Assembly: GCF_014873535.1 (NCBI RefSeq)
Contig: NZ_JADBEF010000001.1
Span: forward strand, 1,426,001-1,490,000
Origin: Nonomuraea africana
GTDB taxonomy: Bacteria; Actinomycetota; Actinomycetes; Streptosporangiales; Streptosporangiaceae
DNA: 64,000 bases
Direction: 5' to 3'
Below the pieces are notes generated by a model. It was given only the letters and a program-made list of their open reading frames with translations. It was not told the DNA's origin and searched no databases. Positions 34,478 through 43,206 of the stretch are shown here, piece by piece (the first letter of the stretch is position 1; the number at the start of each line of letters is the position of its first letter). A program made the translations under genes and the position numbers.

Positions 34478-35542
34478 ATGATGCGTTGGACCCTTGTCGT
34501 GCCCATCGTCGCCTGCCTGGTACTCGTGCTCACGTGGGGCCGCTCGCCCGGCGGCCCACTCGTGGCGGTCGTCGCCCTCGCCCTGATCGGCGCGGTGATC
34601 GCCGCCGTGCACCACGCGGAGGTGGTGGCCCACCGGGTGGGCGAGCCGTTCGGCACGCTGATCCTCGCCATCGCGGTCACGGTCATCGAGGTCGGCCTGA
34701 TCGTCATGATGATGAGCGCGGGCGGCGAGGGGTCGGAGTCGCTGGCCCGCGACACGGTGTTCTCCGCTTTCATGATCGTGTGCAACGGCGTGATGGGCCT
34801 GTGTCTGCTCGTCGGCGCGCTCAAGCACCGGGTGCTGGAGTTCAGGGTGGAGGGCGTGACCGCGGCGCTGGCCACGCTGAGCGCGGTCGCGACGCTCGCG
34901 CTGGTGCTGCCGTCCTTCACGGTGACCACGCCGGGCCCGACGTACTCGACCGCGCAGCTGGCCTTCGCCGGCGTCGCCTCGCTGATCCTCTACGGCGTGT
35001 TCGTCTTCATGCAGACCGTGCGCCACCGCGACTACTTCCTGCCCGTCCAGGCGAAGGGCGAGGACGACCACGCCGACCCGCCGCCCGCGCGCACCGCGCT
35101 GATCAGCCTCGGCCTGCTGGTGGTCTGCCTGGTCGCCGTCGTCGGCCTGGCCAAGACCGCCTCGCCGGCCATCGAGGCGAGCGTCAGGGCGATCGGCGCG
35201 CCGCACACCACGGTCGGCGTGGCGATCGCGATGCTGGTGCTGCTGCCCGAGACGGCCGCCGCCGTACGCGCCGCCGCCCGCGACAGGGTGCAGAACAGCT
35301 TCAACCTCGCGCTGGGGTCGGCGCTGGCGAGCATCGGCCTGACCATCCCGGCGATCGCGGTCGTCACGATCGTCACCGGCGGCAGTCTCGCGCTCGGCCT
35401 TGGACCGCTCCAGATCGTCCTGCTCGCGCTGACCGTGGTGGTCACAACGCTGACGGTCGCTCCGGGAAGGGCGACACTCATGCAGGGAACCGTCCATCTG
35501 GTGCTTTTCGGTGCGTTCCTCTTCCTTGCCGTAAGCCCCTGA
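34478..35542 (+). CDS. Ca2+/cation:proton exchanger (ChaA-like)
   Basis: A 354-residue membrane protein with about eleven helices of the cation/Ca2+ exchanger superfamily. The two alpha-repeats carry conserved acidic helices: GTLILAIAVTVIEVGLI in the first and LLPETAAAVRAAARDRVQNS in the second, like E. coli ChaA. It should expel Ca2+ or Na+/K+ in exchange for protons. Starts at ATG 34478 or 34481 with no Shine-Dalgarno, so it may be leaderless. Probably repressed by the divergent TetR. Confidence 0.9.
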   Translation: MMRWTLVVPIVACLVLVLTWGRSPGGPLVAVVALALIGAVIAAVHHAEVVAHRVGEPFGTLILAIAVTVIEVGLIVMMMSAGGEGSESLARDTVFSAFMIVCNGVMGLCLLVGALKHRVLEFRVEGVTAALATLSAVATLALVLPSFTVTTPGPTYSTAQLAFAGVASLILYGVFVFMQTVRHRDYFLPVQAKGEDDHADPPPARTALISLGLLVVCLVAVVGLAKTASPAIEASVRAIGAPHTTVGVAIAMLVLLPETAAAVRAAARDRVQNSFNLALGSALASIGLTIPAIAVVTIVTGGSLALGLGPLQIVLLALTVVVTTLTVAPGRATLMQGTVHLVLFGAFLFLAVSP

Positions 35543-35582
35543 TCTCCCCTTTAATCGGAACCTGCGCATTCGGACGGAGACC

Positions 35583-35888
35583 ATGACCCGGCTTCCTGGC
35601 GCTCAGGTCGTCATCCAGACCTTCCTGCGCCGCACCAACCTGCTCATGGCGGGCAAACGCGTGTCGATCGTGGGCGATGTCCCAGGACTCGCCACCCGCC
35701 TGCGAGCGATGGGCGCCCACCCCGGCGCCCCGCTCGCCGACGCCGACCTCGTCATCGGGGACGGCGTGGACCTCGCCGCGCTCAAACCGGGAGCGATCCT
35801 GGCCACCACGCGGCCGGTGGCGGGAGAGCGGATGCGCGAGGGGGTCGTCGCGAGCGGTCACGTGTTCGTGGTGGACCTGACGTGCTGA
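35583..35888 (+). CDS. Stand-alone Rossmann-like domain resembling part of SAH hydrolase
   Basis: A 101-residue protein. Residues 13-45 (IQTFLRRTNLLMAGKRVSIVG) and 68-85 (LAALKPGAILATTRP) align by eye with the start and end of the NAD-binding domain of S-adenosylhomocysteine hydrolase (RATDVMIAGKVAVVAGYG and the KDGAIVCNIGHFD region), but the Gly-rich loop reads GDVPG instead of GYGDVG and the intervening part is short. It overlaps the full-length SAH-hydrolase-like gene by 7 bp. It could be a subunit, a gene-duplication remnant still expressed, or an unrelated small Rossmann protein. GGAGA precedes the ATG. Confidence 0.65.
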   Translation: MTRLPGAQVVIQTFLRRTNLLMAGKRVSIVGDVPGLATRLRAMGAHPGAPLADADLVIGDGVDLAALKPGAILATTRPVAGERMREGVVASGHVFVVDLTC

Positions 35889-36982
35889 CCGACATCAGCC
35901 ACCCCGACCGCTGGCGGGAGGGGCTGGAGAAGATCGCCTGGGCCCGCCGCTTCATGCCGGTCCTGGGCGCGCTGCGCTCGGAGCTCTCCCTCGAGGGCGC
36001 CAGAGTGGGCCTCGTGCTGGTCCTCGAGCCCAAGACGGCCAACCTCGCGCTCGCGCTCAGAGACGCGGGGGCCGAGGTGACCGTCACCTGTCCCGGCAGG
36101 GAGACCATGGACGACGTGGCCGCCGCGCTCGTCCACGAGGGCGTCTCGGTGCTGGCCCGCTCCGACTCCGACCGAGCCCAGGACGACGAGCTGGCCAGGC
36201 GGATGCTCGACGGCGGCCTCGACGTCCTGGTCGACGACGGCTCGCGGGTCATCAGGCTGGCCCACGCCGAGGACCGCCTCGGCGGGCTGCGCGGCGCGGC
36301 CGAGGAGACCACCAGCGGCCTGCGCCCGCTGCGCGAGATGACGCTGCGGGTGCCCGTCATGGCGGTCAACGACGCCCGCTCGAAGTACCTCTTCGACAAC
36401 GTCCACGGCACGGGGCAGTCGTGCGTCATGGCCGCCCTCGACCTGTCGGGCCTGGATCTGGACGGCGCCACCGTCGCCGTCGCCGGCTACGGCCACGTCG
36501 GGCAGGGCGTCGCCCGCTACGCCGCCGCGCTCGGCGCCAGAGTGATCGTCAGCGAGGTCGACCCGCTGGCCGCGCTGCGCGCCTACCACGACGGGCACGA
36601 GGTCAGGCGGCTGGTCGACGCCTGCCCCGAGGCCGACCTGGTCTTCTCCGCGACAGGCGTGCGGCACACGATCACCAGGGAGCACCTGGGGGCACTCAGG
36701 CCCGGCGCCTTCGTGGCCGTCGCGGGCGGCGTGCTGGACGAGGTCGAGCCAGGGGTGGAGGGGAAGTACCGGCTGCTGGCCGGCGGCGAGTGCGTCAACT
36801 GCGCCGCCGCCGAGGGCAACCCGATCGAGATCATGGATCTGTCCCTGTCGCTGCAGGCCCTCGCGGTCGGCCACCTGCTCACCCACGACCTGCCGCCAGG
36901 CCTGCACCTGCTGCCCGGCCACCTCGACGAACGGGTGGCCAGGCTCAAGCTCGACGCGCTCGGACTGGAGCTCGACCAGTGA
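35882..36982 (+). CDS. S-adenosylhomocysteine-hydrolase-like protein with altered active site
   Basis: A 366-residue homolog of SAH hydrolase (usual bacterial length about 430-490). Recognisable blocks: EETTSGLRPLREM (E141 region), VPVMAVNDARSKYLFDN (the K/D pair) and the NAD loop VAVAGYGHVGQG. By eye the catalytic His of the first half (HMT in the human enzyme) is Val/Leu, the NAD-domain GHFD His is Gly (AGGVLDEV), the GCRES Cys is Thr (GTGQS) and the C-terminal GHPS His is Asn (GNPIE). NAD binding is likely kept, so a different nucleoside or thioether substrate is inferred. GTG start; overlaps the small gene before it and the ECF ATPase after it. Confidence 0.82.
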   Translation: MLTDISHPDRWREGLEKIAWARRFMPVLGALRSELSLEGARVGLVLVLEPKTANLALALRDAGAEVTVTCPGRETMDDVAAALVHEGVSVLARSDSDRAQDDELARRMLDGGLDVLVDDGSRVIRLAHAEDRLGGLRGAAEETTSGLRPLREMTLRVPVMAVNDARSKYLFDNVHGTGQSCVMAALDLSGLDLDGATVAVAGYGHVGQGVARYAAALGARVIVSEVDPLAALRAYHDGHEVRRLVDACPEADLVFSATGVRHTITREHLGALRPGAFVAVAGGVLDEVEPGVEGKYRLLAGGECVNCAAAEGNPIEIMDLSLSLQALAVGHLLTHDLPPGLHLLPGHLDERVARLKLDALGLELDQ

Positions 36983-38580
36983 TCATCGACATCCGCGACG
37001 CGTCCGTCCGTTACCGCAGCACCGGCCGGCAGGTGCTGAGCGAGGTCTCCCTCGCCGTGGGAGCGGGCGACTTCGCGCTCGTCAGCGGCCCCTCGGGGTG
37101 CGGGAAGAGCACCCTGCTCAGGATGATCAACGGCCTGGTCCCGCACTCCTACCGGGCCGAGGTGCGCGGCAGGGTGGACGTCGGCGGTCGGCCCGTCGCC
37201 GAGCAGACGATCAGGCAGCTGTCCACCGTGGTCGGCACCCTGCTGCAGGACCCGCACAAGCAGATCGTCGGCGCCACCGTCTTCGCCGAGCTCGCCTTCG
37301 GCCCCGAGAACCTCGCCCTGCCCAGAGCCGACATCCTCGCCCGCATCGAGGAGGTCGCCGCCAGGGTCGGCATCACCCACCTGCTCCGGCGCGCCACCCA
37401 CGAGCTGAGCGGCGGCGAGCTGCAGATGGTGGCCTTCGCGGGCGTGCTGGTCATGCGGCCCCAGGTGGTCGTGGTCGACGAGCCGCTGGCCAACCTCGAC
37501 CCCGCCGCCAGCCGCCGCCTGCTGGGCGAGCTGCGCCGCTTCGTGGACGACGGCGGCGCGGCCGTCGTCGTCGAGCACCGGGTGGAGGAGCTGCTGGAGT
37601 TCGGCCCCACCCAGGTGCTCTACCTGGAGGAGGGGCGGCCACGCTTCACCGGCGACGTGCCCGGCTTCCTGCGCGCGGCGCCGGTCGCGCACGTCAAGCT
37701 GCCCTTCGAGGCGCTGGTGGCCAGGGCGGACGAGCTGCCCGAGGCGCCGGCCGTACCGAGGGCGGCGGCCGGGCCCGGGGCGACCCACCTCGAGTACCGG
37801 GGCGTCACTCTGGGGTACGGCGAGCGGCCCGTCCTGCGCGAGGTCGACCTGGCGCTCGGGGCGACCGAACGGGTCGCCGTGCTGGGCCGCAACGGCGCGG
37901 GCAAGTCGACGCTGCTGCGCGCGGCGGTGCGGCTGATCGAGCCGGAGCCGGGAGAGGTGCTGGTGGACGGCGAGCCCATCGGCGGGCGCTCGGTGCTGAG
38001 CCTGGCCACGACGTTCGGCTACGTCTTCCAGAACCCCAGCCAGGCGCTGTTCTCCGCGACGGTGCGGGAGGAGCTGGCCTTCGGCCCGCGCAACCTCGGC
38101 TGGACGGCCGACCGGATCGCCGAGGTGTCGAACGAGGCCCTGGCCACGATGCTGCTCCAGCACGAGCCCGACATCATGAACCGCTCGCCCCACACGCTCT
38201 CCCACGGTCAGCAGCGCCGCCTCACCGTCGCCCTCGCCCTCGCCATGCGCCCGGAGACGCTCATCCTCGACGAGCCGACCGCGGGTCAGGACCTCCACAC
38301 CACCACGACGTTCATGGAACGCGTGCTCGGCGGGCTGCGCAGCGTCTACTTCATCACCCACGACGTCGATCTGGCGATCACCTCCGCCGACCGGATCGTG
38401 ATCGTCGACGGGGGACGGATCGTCGCGGACGCGTCCCCCGCCGAGCTGGCCCACCGCGAGCAGCTGTGGGCCGAGTCGGGCCTGCGCGCCACCAGCCTGG
38501 TCCGGGCCGTCCGCGACCGTCTCCAGGGCACGGGAACCGTTCCGCACCCCTTCGAGTTAGCGCGATTAACCCCCCAATAA
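36979..38580 (+). CDS. ECF transporter energising ATPase, two ABC domains fused
   Basis: A 533-residue protein with two ABC ATPases. Domain 1: Walker A GPSGCGKST (37-45), signature LSGGELQM, Walker B VVVVDEPLANLDP. Domain 2: Walker A GRNGAGKST (303-311), signature LSHGQQRR, Walker B LILDEPTAGQD. This is the CbiO-like A/A' pair in one chain that drives an energy-coupling-factor importer; the S and T subunits follow directly. GTG start overlaps the SAH-hydrolase-like stop (GTGA), tying transporter to enzyme. Confidence 0.93.
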   Translation: MIIDIRDASVRYRSTGRQVLSEVSLAVGAGDFALVSGPSGCGKSTLLRMINGLVPHSYRAEVRGRVDVGGRPVAEQTIRQLSTVVGTLLQDPHKQIVGATVFAELAFGPENLALPRADILARIEEVAARVGITHLLRRATHELSGGELQMVAFAGVLVMRPQVVVVDEPLANLDPAASRRLLGELRRFVDDGGAAVVVEHRVEELLEFGPTQVLYLEEGRPRFTGDVPGFLRAAPVAHVKLPFEALVARADELPEAPAVPRAAAGPGATHLEYRGVTLGYGERPVLREVDLALGATERVAVLGRNGAGKSTLLRAAVRLIEPEPGEVLVDGEPIGGRSVLSLATTFGYVFQNPSQALFSATVREELAFGPRNLGWTADRIAEVSNEALATMLLQHEPDIMNRSPHTLSHGQQRRLTVALALAMRPETLILDEPTAGQDLHTTTTFMERVLGGLRSVYFITHDVDLAITSADRIVIVDGGRIVADASPAELAHREQLWAESGLRATSLVRAVRDRLQGTGTVPHPFELARLTPQ

Positions 38581-38597
38581 GGAAGGACTCACCCCCC

Positions 38598-39161
38598 ATG
38601 AAGTCCGAGACAGTCCGGCCTCCCCTCTGGGAGATCAACTCCAGAGTGGTGGTCTTCGCCGCCGTCGGCGCCGCCCTCTACGCGGTCCTCGGCCTGATCA
38701 GCTTCACCATCCCCGGCACCCAGAACGTCGACATCCGCCCCGCCTTCGCCCTCGTGCCCTTCTTCGGCATGAGGTTCGGGCCGATCGCCGGATTCTTCAC
38801 CGGCCTGGTCGGCAACATCGTCATCGACCAGATCAAGGGCTACGGCGCGCTCACCTACTGGAACTGGAGCCTGGCCAACGCCCTCACCGGGCTGCTCGCG
38901 GGCATCCTGTTCGCGCTCGTCGTCTCGCGGATCAACAAGGAGGCCGTCCGCCTGGTCGCGGTGGGCGTGCTCACCTGGGTGGCGATGCTCATCGCCTTCG
39001 CCACCACCATCACCGACATGTGGCTGCAGGACCTGACCTTCGGGGCGTGGGCCGGTATCGCCTTCGGTCCGCTGCTGATCAGCAACACGCTCGTCGCGCT
39101 CATCCTCACGCCCGCGCTGGACGCGGTCTGGGAACCGGTCTCCAAGCGCATCGGCAGGTAG
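38598..39161 (+). CDS. ECF transporter substrate-binding S component
   Basis: A 187-residue membrane protein with about five to six helices (VVVFAAVGAALYAVLGLISF, AFALVPFFGMRFGPIAGFF, ALTGLLAGILFALVVS, AVGVLTWVAMLIAFATT, IAFGPLLISNTLVALIL). Layout and the RPAFALVPFFG region fit an ECF S component, which binds the transported compound. The substrate is unknown. GGAAGGA lies about 10 bases upstream of the ATG at 38598. It sits between the double ATPase and the T component, completing a dedicated importer. Confidence 0.88.
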   Translation: MKSETVRPPLWEINSRVVVFAAVGAALYAVLGLISFTIPGTQNVDIRPAFALVPFFGMRFGPIAGFFTGLVGNIVIDQIKGYGALTYWNWSLANALTGLLAGILFALVVSRINKEAVRLVAVGVLTWVAMLIAFATTITDMWLQDLTFGAWAGIAFGPLLISNTLVALILTPALDAVWEPVSKRIGR

Positions 39162-39164
39162 CCG

Positions 39165-39986
39165 ATGGACGTCACGCCACGTTACCTGGGCGGGGACTCC
39201 TTCCTCGGCCGCCGTGATCCGCGCGTGCTCCTGCTGGTCCCGGTGCTCTACCTCGTGGCCGTGGCGCGCCTCAGCGACCTGCGGGTGATCCTGCTGTGCG
39301 GCCTGGTGGCCCTGGCCTACTACCTGTCGGCGGGCATCCCGTGGCGGGCGGTCAGGGCCAACTGGGCGTTCGTGCTGACGCTGATGACGATCACCGTGCT
39401 GGTCAACAGCGTCTTCACCGACGCCCTTCAGATCGAGGCGACCACCGAGGCGCCGACCCTGTTCGAGATGCCGATCACCGGCAACGCGGTCAGCACCGCC
39501 ACGCTGTCGTACTCGGCGACGCTGCTCGTGCGGTTCGTGTCGCTGGCGATGATGGGCTTTCCCGTCGCGTTCTGCGTCGCGCCGGGCGATCTCGGTGTCA
39601 CCTTCGCCAGGCTCAAGGTCTCGCAGCGGCTGGCCTTCGGGGTGGACCTCACCTTCCGCTTCCTGCCGTCGACCGCGGCCGGGATGCAGGAGATCATCGA
39701 CGCCCAGCGCGTGCGCGGCTACGACCACCCGCGCACCAGCAACCCGGTCAGGCGGCTGAAGTCGCTCAAGCCCGTCGTCATCCCGCTCACCGTCAACTCC
39801 CTCATCGACGCCGAGGACACCTCCAACGCCATGGACCTGCGCGGGTTCGGCGCCAAGCACCGCACCTGGATGCGCGAGCTGGCCTTTGATCGCACCGACT
39901 ATCTTGTTCTGTCCGCGTTCGCCGCACTGGCGGTGGGCCTGCTCGCCTACAAGATCTTCGGGAGCGACGTCGTATGGGTTCCGTGA
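39165..39986 (+). CDS. ECF transporter transmembrane T component (EcfT/CbiQ family)
   Basis: A 273-residue membrane protein with about five helices. The cytoplasmic coupling segments contain two Ala/Arg-Gly motifs: DAQRVRGYD and AMDLRGFGA, which contact the ATPases. It joins the ATPase protein to the S component. It starts 3 bp after the S-component stop and overlaps the deaminase start by 13 bp, so all belong to one operon. Confidence 0.9.
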   Translation: MDVTPRYLGGDSFLGRRDPRVLLLVPVLYLVAVARLSDLRVILLCGLVALAYYLSAGIPWRAVRANWAFVLTLMTITVLVNSVFTDALQIEATTEAPTLFEMPITGNAVSTATLSYSATLLVRFVSLAMMGFPVAFCVAPGDLGVTFARLKVSQRLAFGVDLTFRFLPSTAAGMQEIIDAQRVRGYDHPRTSNPVRRLKSLKPVVIPLTVNSLIDAEDTSNAMDLRGFGAKHRTWMRELAFDRTDYLVLSAFAALAVGLLAYKIFGSDVVWVP

Positions 39987-41218
39987 GCTACAGCGCCCCT
40001 CTGGTCCTGCCCATCTCCGGGCCGGCGGTGCGCGACGGCAGGATCGTCGTGCGCGAGGGCAGGATCGAGGAGATCGGCACCGGCCGGGGCGAGATCCACT
40101 ACGAGGGGATCCTGGTCGCCGGGCTGGTCAACGCCCACACCCACCTGCAGTACACCGCCATGGCCGAGATCGGCAGGCACGTCTACGCCTCCTTCGAGGA
40201 CTGGGCGCGCGCCTTCGACCTGGCCTACTTCGGCGGCGAGGACGGCAGCTGGAACTCCGCCCACCGCGAGAGCGCGTGGGACTGGGCGGCGGGCGCGATC
40301 GACGGCGCGTGGGAGTGCCTGCGCACCGGCACCACCGCCGCCGCCGACATCGTCACCGACCCCGAGGCGCTCGTCGACACCCCGCTCGGCGGCCTGCGCT
40401 ACCTGGAGGCGATCGGCGACAGCGAGGACAGCTGGCGCGAGGGCGGCCGCGAACGCTTCCTCGACCTGCTCGCCAAGGCCGACGCCATCTCCCCGCACGC
40501 CCCCTACTCCCTCGACACCGGCGTGCTGGCCGACCTGGCCCGCCTGGCGGCCGAGCGGGGCATGCGCACCCACATCCACCTCTCGGAGTCGGTCCACGAG
40601 CGCGAGTTCACGATGCACGGCTCGGGCCCGCTGGAGCAGTACGTCACCAAGCTCGGCCTCGACTTCACCATCCTGCGCGAGCACGGCGCGGGCCTGCCGC
40701 CCACCGCCTACATCGACTCCACGGGGCTGCTCGGGCCCGGCTGCCACATCGCCCACGGCGTCGACCTCACCGCCGAGGACCGCGCGCTGCTGCGCGAGCG
40801 GCGCACCGCGGTCGCGCTCTGCCCCCGCTCCAACCACGTGCTCGGGCTGCCGGGGCCGGACGTGGCCGCGCTGCTGCGCGAGGGCAACCCCATCGCCGTC
40901 GGCACCGACTCGCTGTCGTCGTCGCCCTCCCTCGACCTGCTCGCCGACGTCGCCGCGCTCCGAGAGCTGGCCGTACGGCAGGGCTACCGCGAACCCGACC
41001 TCGACCGGCGCCTCATCGAGGCCGCGACGCTCGGGGGAGCGCGCGCCATGGGCCTGGAGCACGAGATCGGCAGCCTCACCCCCGGGCACCGCGCCGACTT
41101 CGCGGTGTTCGACCTCGACCCCTCCTCCGAGAACCCCTACCGGGCGCTGGCCGAGCACGGCGCGGGCCGCTGCGTGGCGACCGTGGTGGGCGGTTCACCT
41201 CTGACCGAAATGACCTGA
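39974..41218 (+). CDS. Amidohydrolase-family deaminase (COG0402 type)
   Basis: A 414-residue metal-dependent hydrolase. Motifs: HTHLQY (His55, His57), HIHLSE, HIAHGVDL and GTDSLSSS with the catalytic Asp, the mononuclear zinc site of the ATZ/TRZ, cytosine and nucleoside deaminase group. Relatives include 5'-methylthioadenosine/SAH deaminases and one type of aminodeoxyfutalosine deaminase. Placed after a SAH-hydrolase-like enzyme and an ECF importer, deamination of an adenine nucleoside-like compound is the simplest inference. Overlaps the T component by 13 bp; the CvnA-like kinase follows after 2 bp. Confidence 0.88.
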   Translation: MGSVSYSAPLVLPISGPAVRDGRIVVREGRIEEIGTGRGEIHYEGILVAGLVNAHTHLQYTAMAEIGRHVYASFEDWARAFDLAYFGGEDGSWNSAHRESAWDWAAGAIDGAWECLRTGTTAAADIVTDPEALVDTPLGGLRYLEAIGDSEDSWREGGRERFLDLLAKADAISPHAPYSLDTGVLADLARLAAERGMRTHIHLSESVHEREFTMHGSGPLEQYVTKLGLDFTILREHGAGLPPTAYIDSTGLLGPGCHIAHGVDLTAEDRALLRERRTAVALCPRSNHVLGLPGPDVAALLREGNPIAVGTDSLSSSPSLDLLADVAALRELAVRQGYREPDLDRRLIEAATLGGARAMGLEHEIGSLTPGHRADFAVFDLDPSSENPYRALAEHGAGRCVATVVGGSPLTEMT

Positions 41219-41220
41219 CC

Positions 41221-43122
41221 ATGGCCTCCCAGAGTCTCCGTTTCAAGCTGTACTCGCTGCTCAGCCTGCCGATCGTGGCGCTCATCGGGCTGTGGACGTT
41301 CGTGGCGGGGCACACGCTCGGCGACTTCTTCGAGCTGTCCACCGCCACGGCCGTCTTCGAGGAGATCGGCGGGCCGGCCACCGTGGTGGTCGGCTCCCTC
41401 CAGCAGGAACGCAGGGACTCCGCCCTCTTCCTCAGCTCCGAGCGGCCCGACACGTTGCGGCTGGCCGACGCGCGCCGCCGTACGGACCAGGCGATCGAGC
41501 AGTTCAGGACCAGGGCCACCGGCGAGCGGGCCTCGACCGTGACCAACGAGGAGGTCCGCGTGGCCGTCGAGGCGGTGCTCGACGGCGCCCACGGCCTGAC
41601 CAGGCTCAGGGAGAAGGTGGACGAGCGGCAGACGAACCGGCTGGAGGCCGTCCAGGCCTACGGCGGCCTCACCGACACCGTGTACCGGCTCTTCGACCGG
41701 CTCATCACCGTCCCCGAGGTCAGGCTCTTCCAGCAGGCGATCGCGCTGCGGCGCATCGCCCACGCCCAGGACCTGCTCTCCCGCGAGGACGCGCTCGTCT
41801 CGGGCGCGGTGATCTCGGGCAAGCTCACCCACGACGAGTACGAGGCCATGGAGGTCCTGTCGCCCAACCGGCAGCTCCTGCTGACCGACGGCGTCGCCGC
41901 GCTCGACACGGAGTTGCGCGCCCCCTTCGAGCGGATGGTCGCCTCACCCGACCACAAGCAGCTCGTCAGCCTCGAGCACGAGATCGTCGAGGAGGCCGGG
42001 CTGCCCGCCGACCGCGCCGCCTGGCAGTCCGTCACCAGCAGGCTCGACCCCGCCCTCGACCAGCTGCTGGCCTCGCGCATCGACCTGCTCACCGCGAGGA
42101 CCGACGACTCCGCGGGCGGCATCATCGTCAGGATCATCATCGTCGGCGGGCTCGGGCTGGCCGCCATCCTGGCCGCCGTCATCTGGTCCGTACGGCTGGG
42201 CCGCGGCCTGGTGGAGGAGCTCGACGGCCTGCGCGGCGCCGCCACCGACCTGGCCGAGGTGCGACTGCCGGAGATCGTCGAGCGGTTGCGGCTCGGCCAG
42301 CCCGTCGAGGCGGGCGCCCCGCGCATCACCACCTCGGGCGCGACCCAGGAGGTGCGCGACCTCGCCAACGCCTTCGACAGCGTGCAGCGCACGGCCGTCC
42401 AGGCCGCCGTCGGCCAGGCCGAGCTGCGCCAGGGGCTCAACAGGGTCTTCCGCAACCTCGCCAGGCGCAACCAGTCCCTCGTCCACCGCCAGCTCGGCCA
42501 GCTCGACGCGATGCAGCGCAAGACCGCCGAGCCCGACCAGCTCAGCGACCTGTTCAGGCTCGACCACCTCACCACCCGCATGCGGCGGCAGGCCGAGGGA
42601 CTGGTCATCCTGTCCGGCGCGCCCGCCGGCCGCCACTGGCGCCGCCCCGTCGCCATGCTCGACGTCGTGCGCGGCGCGGTCGCCGAGGTCGAGGACTACC
42701 TGCGCGTCAACGTGCGGCCCATGCCGCACTGCACGCTCACCGGCGGGGCCGCGGCCGACGTCATCCACCTGCTGGCCGAGCTGGTCGAGAACGCGACCGT
42801 CTTCTCCCCGCCCACCACCCAGGTCGACGTGGGCGGCGAGCTGGTCGCGCGCGGCTTCGCCGTCGAGATCGAGGACCGCGGGCTCGGCCTGCCCGACGCC
42901 GAACGCGCCGAGCTCAACCGCCGCCTGGCCGAACCGCCCGAGTTCGACCTGGCCGACAGCGACAGGCTGGGCCTGTTCGTCGTCGGGCGGCTGGCCGTAC
43001 GGCACGGCATCAAGGTCACCCTGCAGCGCTCGCCGTACGGCGGGACCACGGCGGTCGTCCTGATCCCTCCGTCGCTCATGACCGACCCCACGAGTGACCT
43101 TGCTCACACCCAGGCCGATTAA
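41221..43122 (+). CDS. CvnA-like sensor ATPase (nitrate-sensing-type extracytoplasmic domain)
   Basis: A 633-residue membrane protein: helix 1 near residues 10-30, an extracytoplasmic helical sensor of about 270 residues resembling the nitrate/nitrite-sensing (NIT) domain (SLQQERRDSALFL), helix 2 near 300-325, then a HAMP-like linker and a HATPase domain (LLAELVENATVFSPPTTQVDV, EIEDRGLGLPDAE, RLGLFVVGRLAVRHGIKV). A standard phospho-acceptor His motif is missing, as in CvnA proteins of Streptomyces conservons, where it works with Roadblock, DUF742 and GTPase partners. None of those partners lies here. It starts 2 bp after the deaminase. Confidence 0.87.
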   Translation: MASQSLRFKLYSLLSLPIVALIGLWTFVAGHTLGDFFELSTATAVFEEIGGPATVVVGSLQQERRDSALFLSSERPDTLRLADARRRTDQAIEQFRTRATGERASTVTNEEVRVAVEAVLDGAHGLTRLREKVDERQTNRLEAVQAYGGLTDTVYRLFDRLITVPEVRLFQQAIALRRIAHAQDLLSREDALVSGAVISGKLTHDEYEAMEVLSPNRQLLLTDGVAALDTELRAPFERMVASPDHKQLVSLEHEIVEEAGLPADRAAWQSVTSRLDPALDQLLASRIDLLTARTDDSAGGIIVRIIIVGGLGLAAILAAVIWSVRLGRGLVEELDGLRGAATDLAEVRLPEIVERLRLGQPVEAGAPRITTSGATQEVRDLANAFDSVQRTAVQAAVGQAELRQGLNRVFRNLARRNQSLVHRQLGQLDAMQRKTAEPDQLSDLFRLDHLTTRMRRQAEGLVILSGAPAGRHWRRPVAMLDVVRGAVAEVEDYLRVNVRPMPHCTLTGGAAADVIHLLAELVENATVFSPPTTQVDVGGELVARGFAVEIEDRGLGLPDAERAELNRRLAEPPEFDLADSDRLGLFVVGRLAVRHGIKVTLQRSPYGGTTAVVLIPPSLMTDPTSDLAHTQAD

Positions 43123-43206
43123 CACGCCGTTCACATACGGGCAAAGACCGCGAAACGGTCCACTGCGAATCTCGGCGTGGCTGAGAAACACCCCGAAAGG
43201 ACCGCC

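Noticed and set aside
34469..34478. TGTGATCACA as a CRP-type site
   Set aside because: CRP-family sites need a spacer of about 6 bp between TGTGA and TCACA; here the arms abut, and the sequence overlaps the start codon.
43146..43160. Short hairpin GACCG-CGAAA-CGGTC as terminator between the kinase and glnII
   Set aside because: Five-bp arms are too weak and common in this GC content to call.
43123..43206. GlnR box upstream of glnII
   Set aside because: GAAAC occurs at 43152, but no gTnAC partner is found at the 11-bp spacing that GlnR boxes require.
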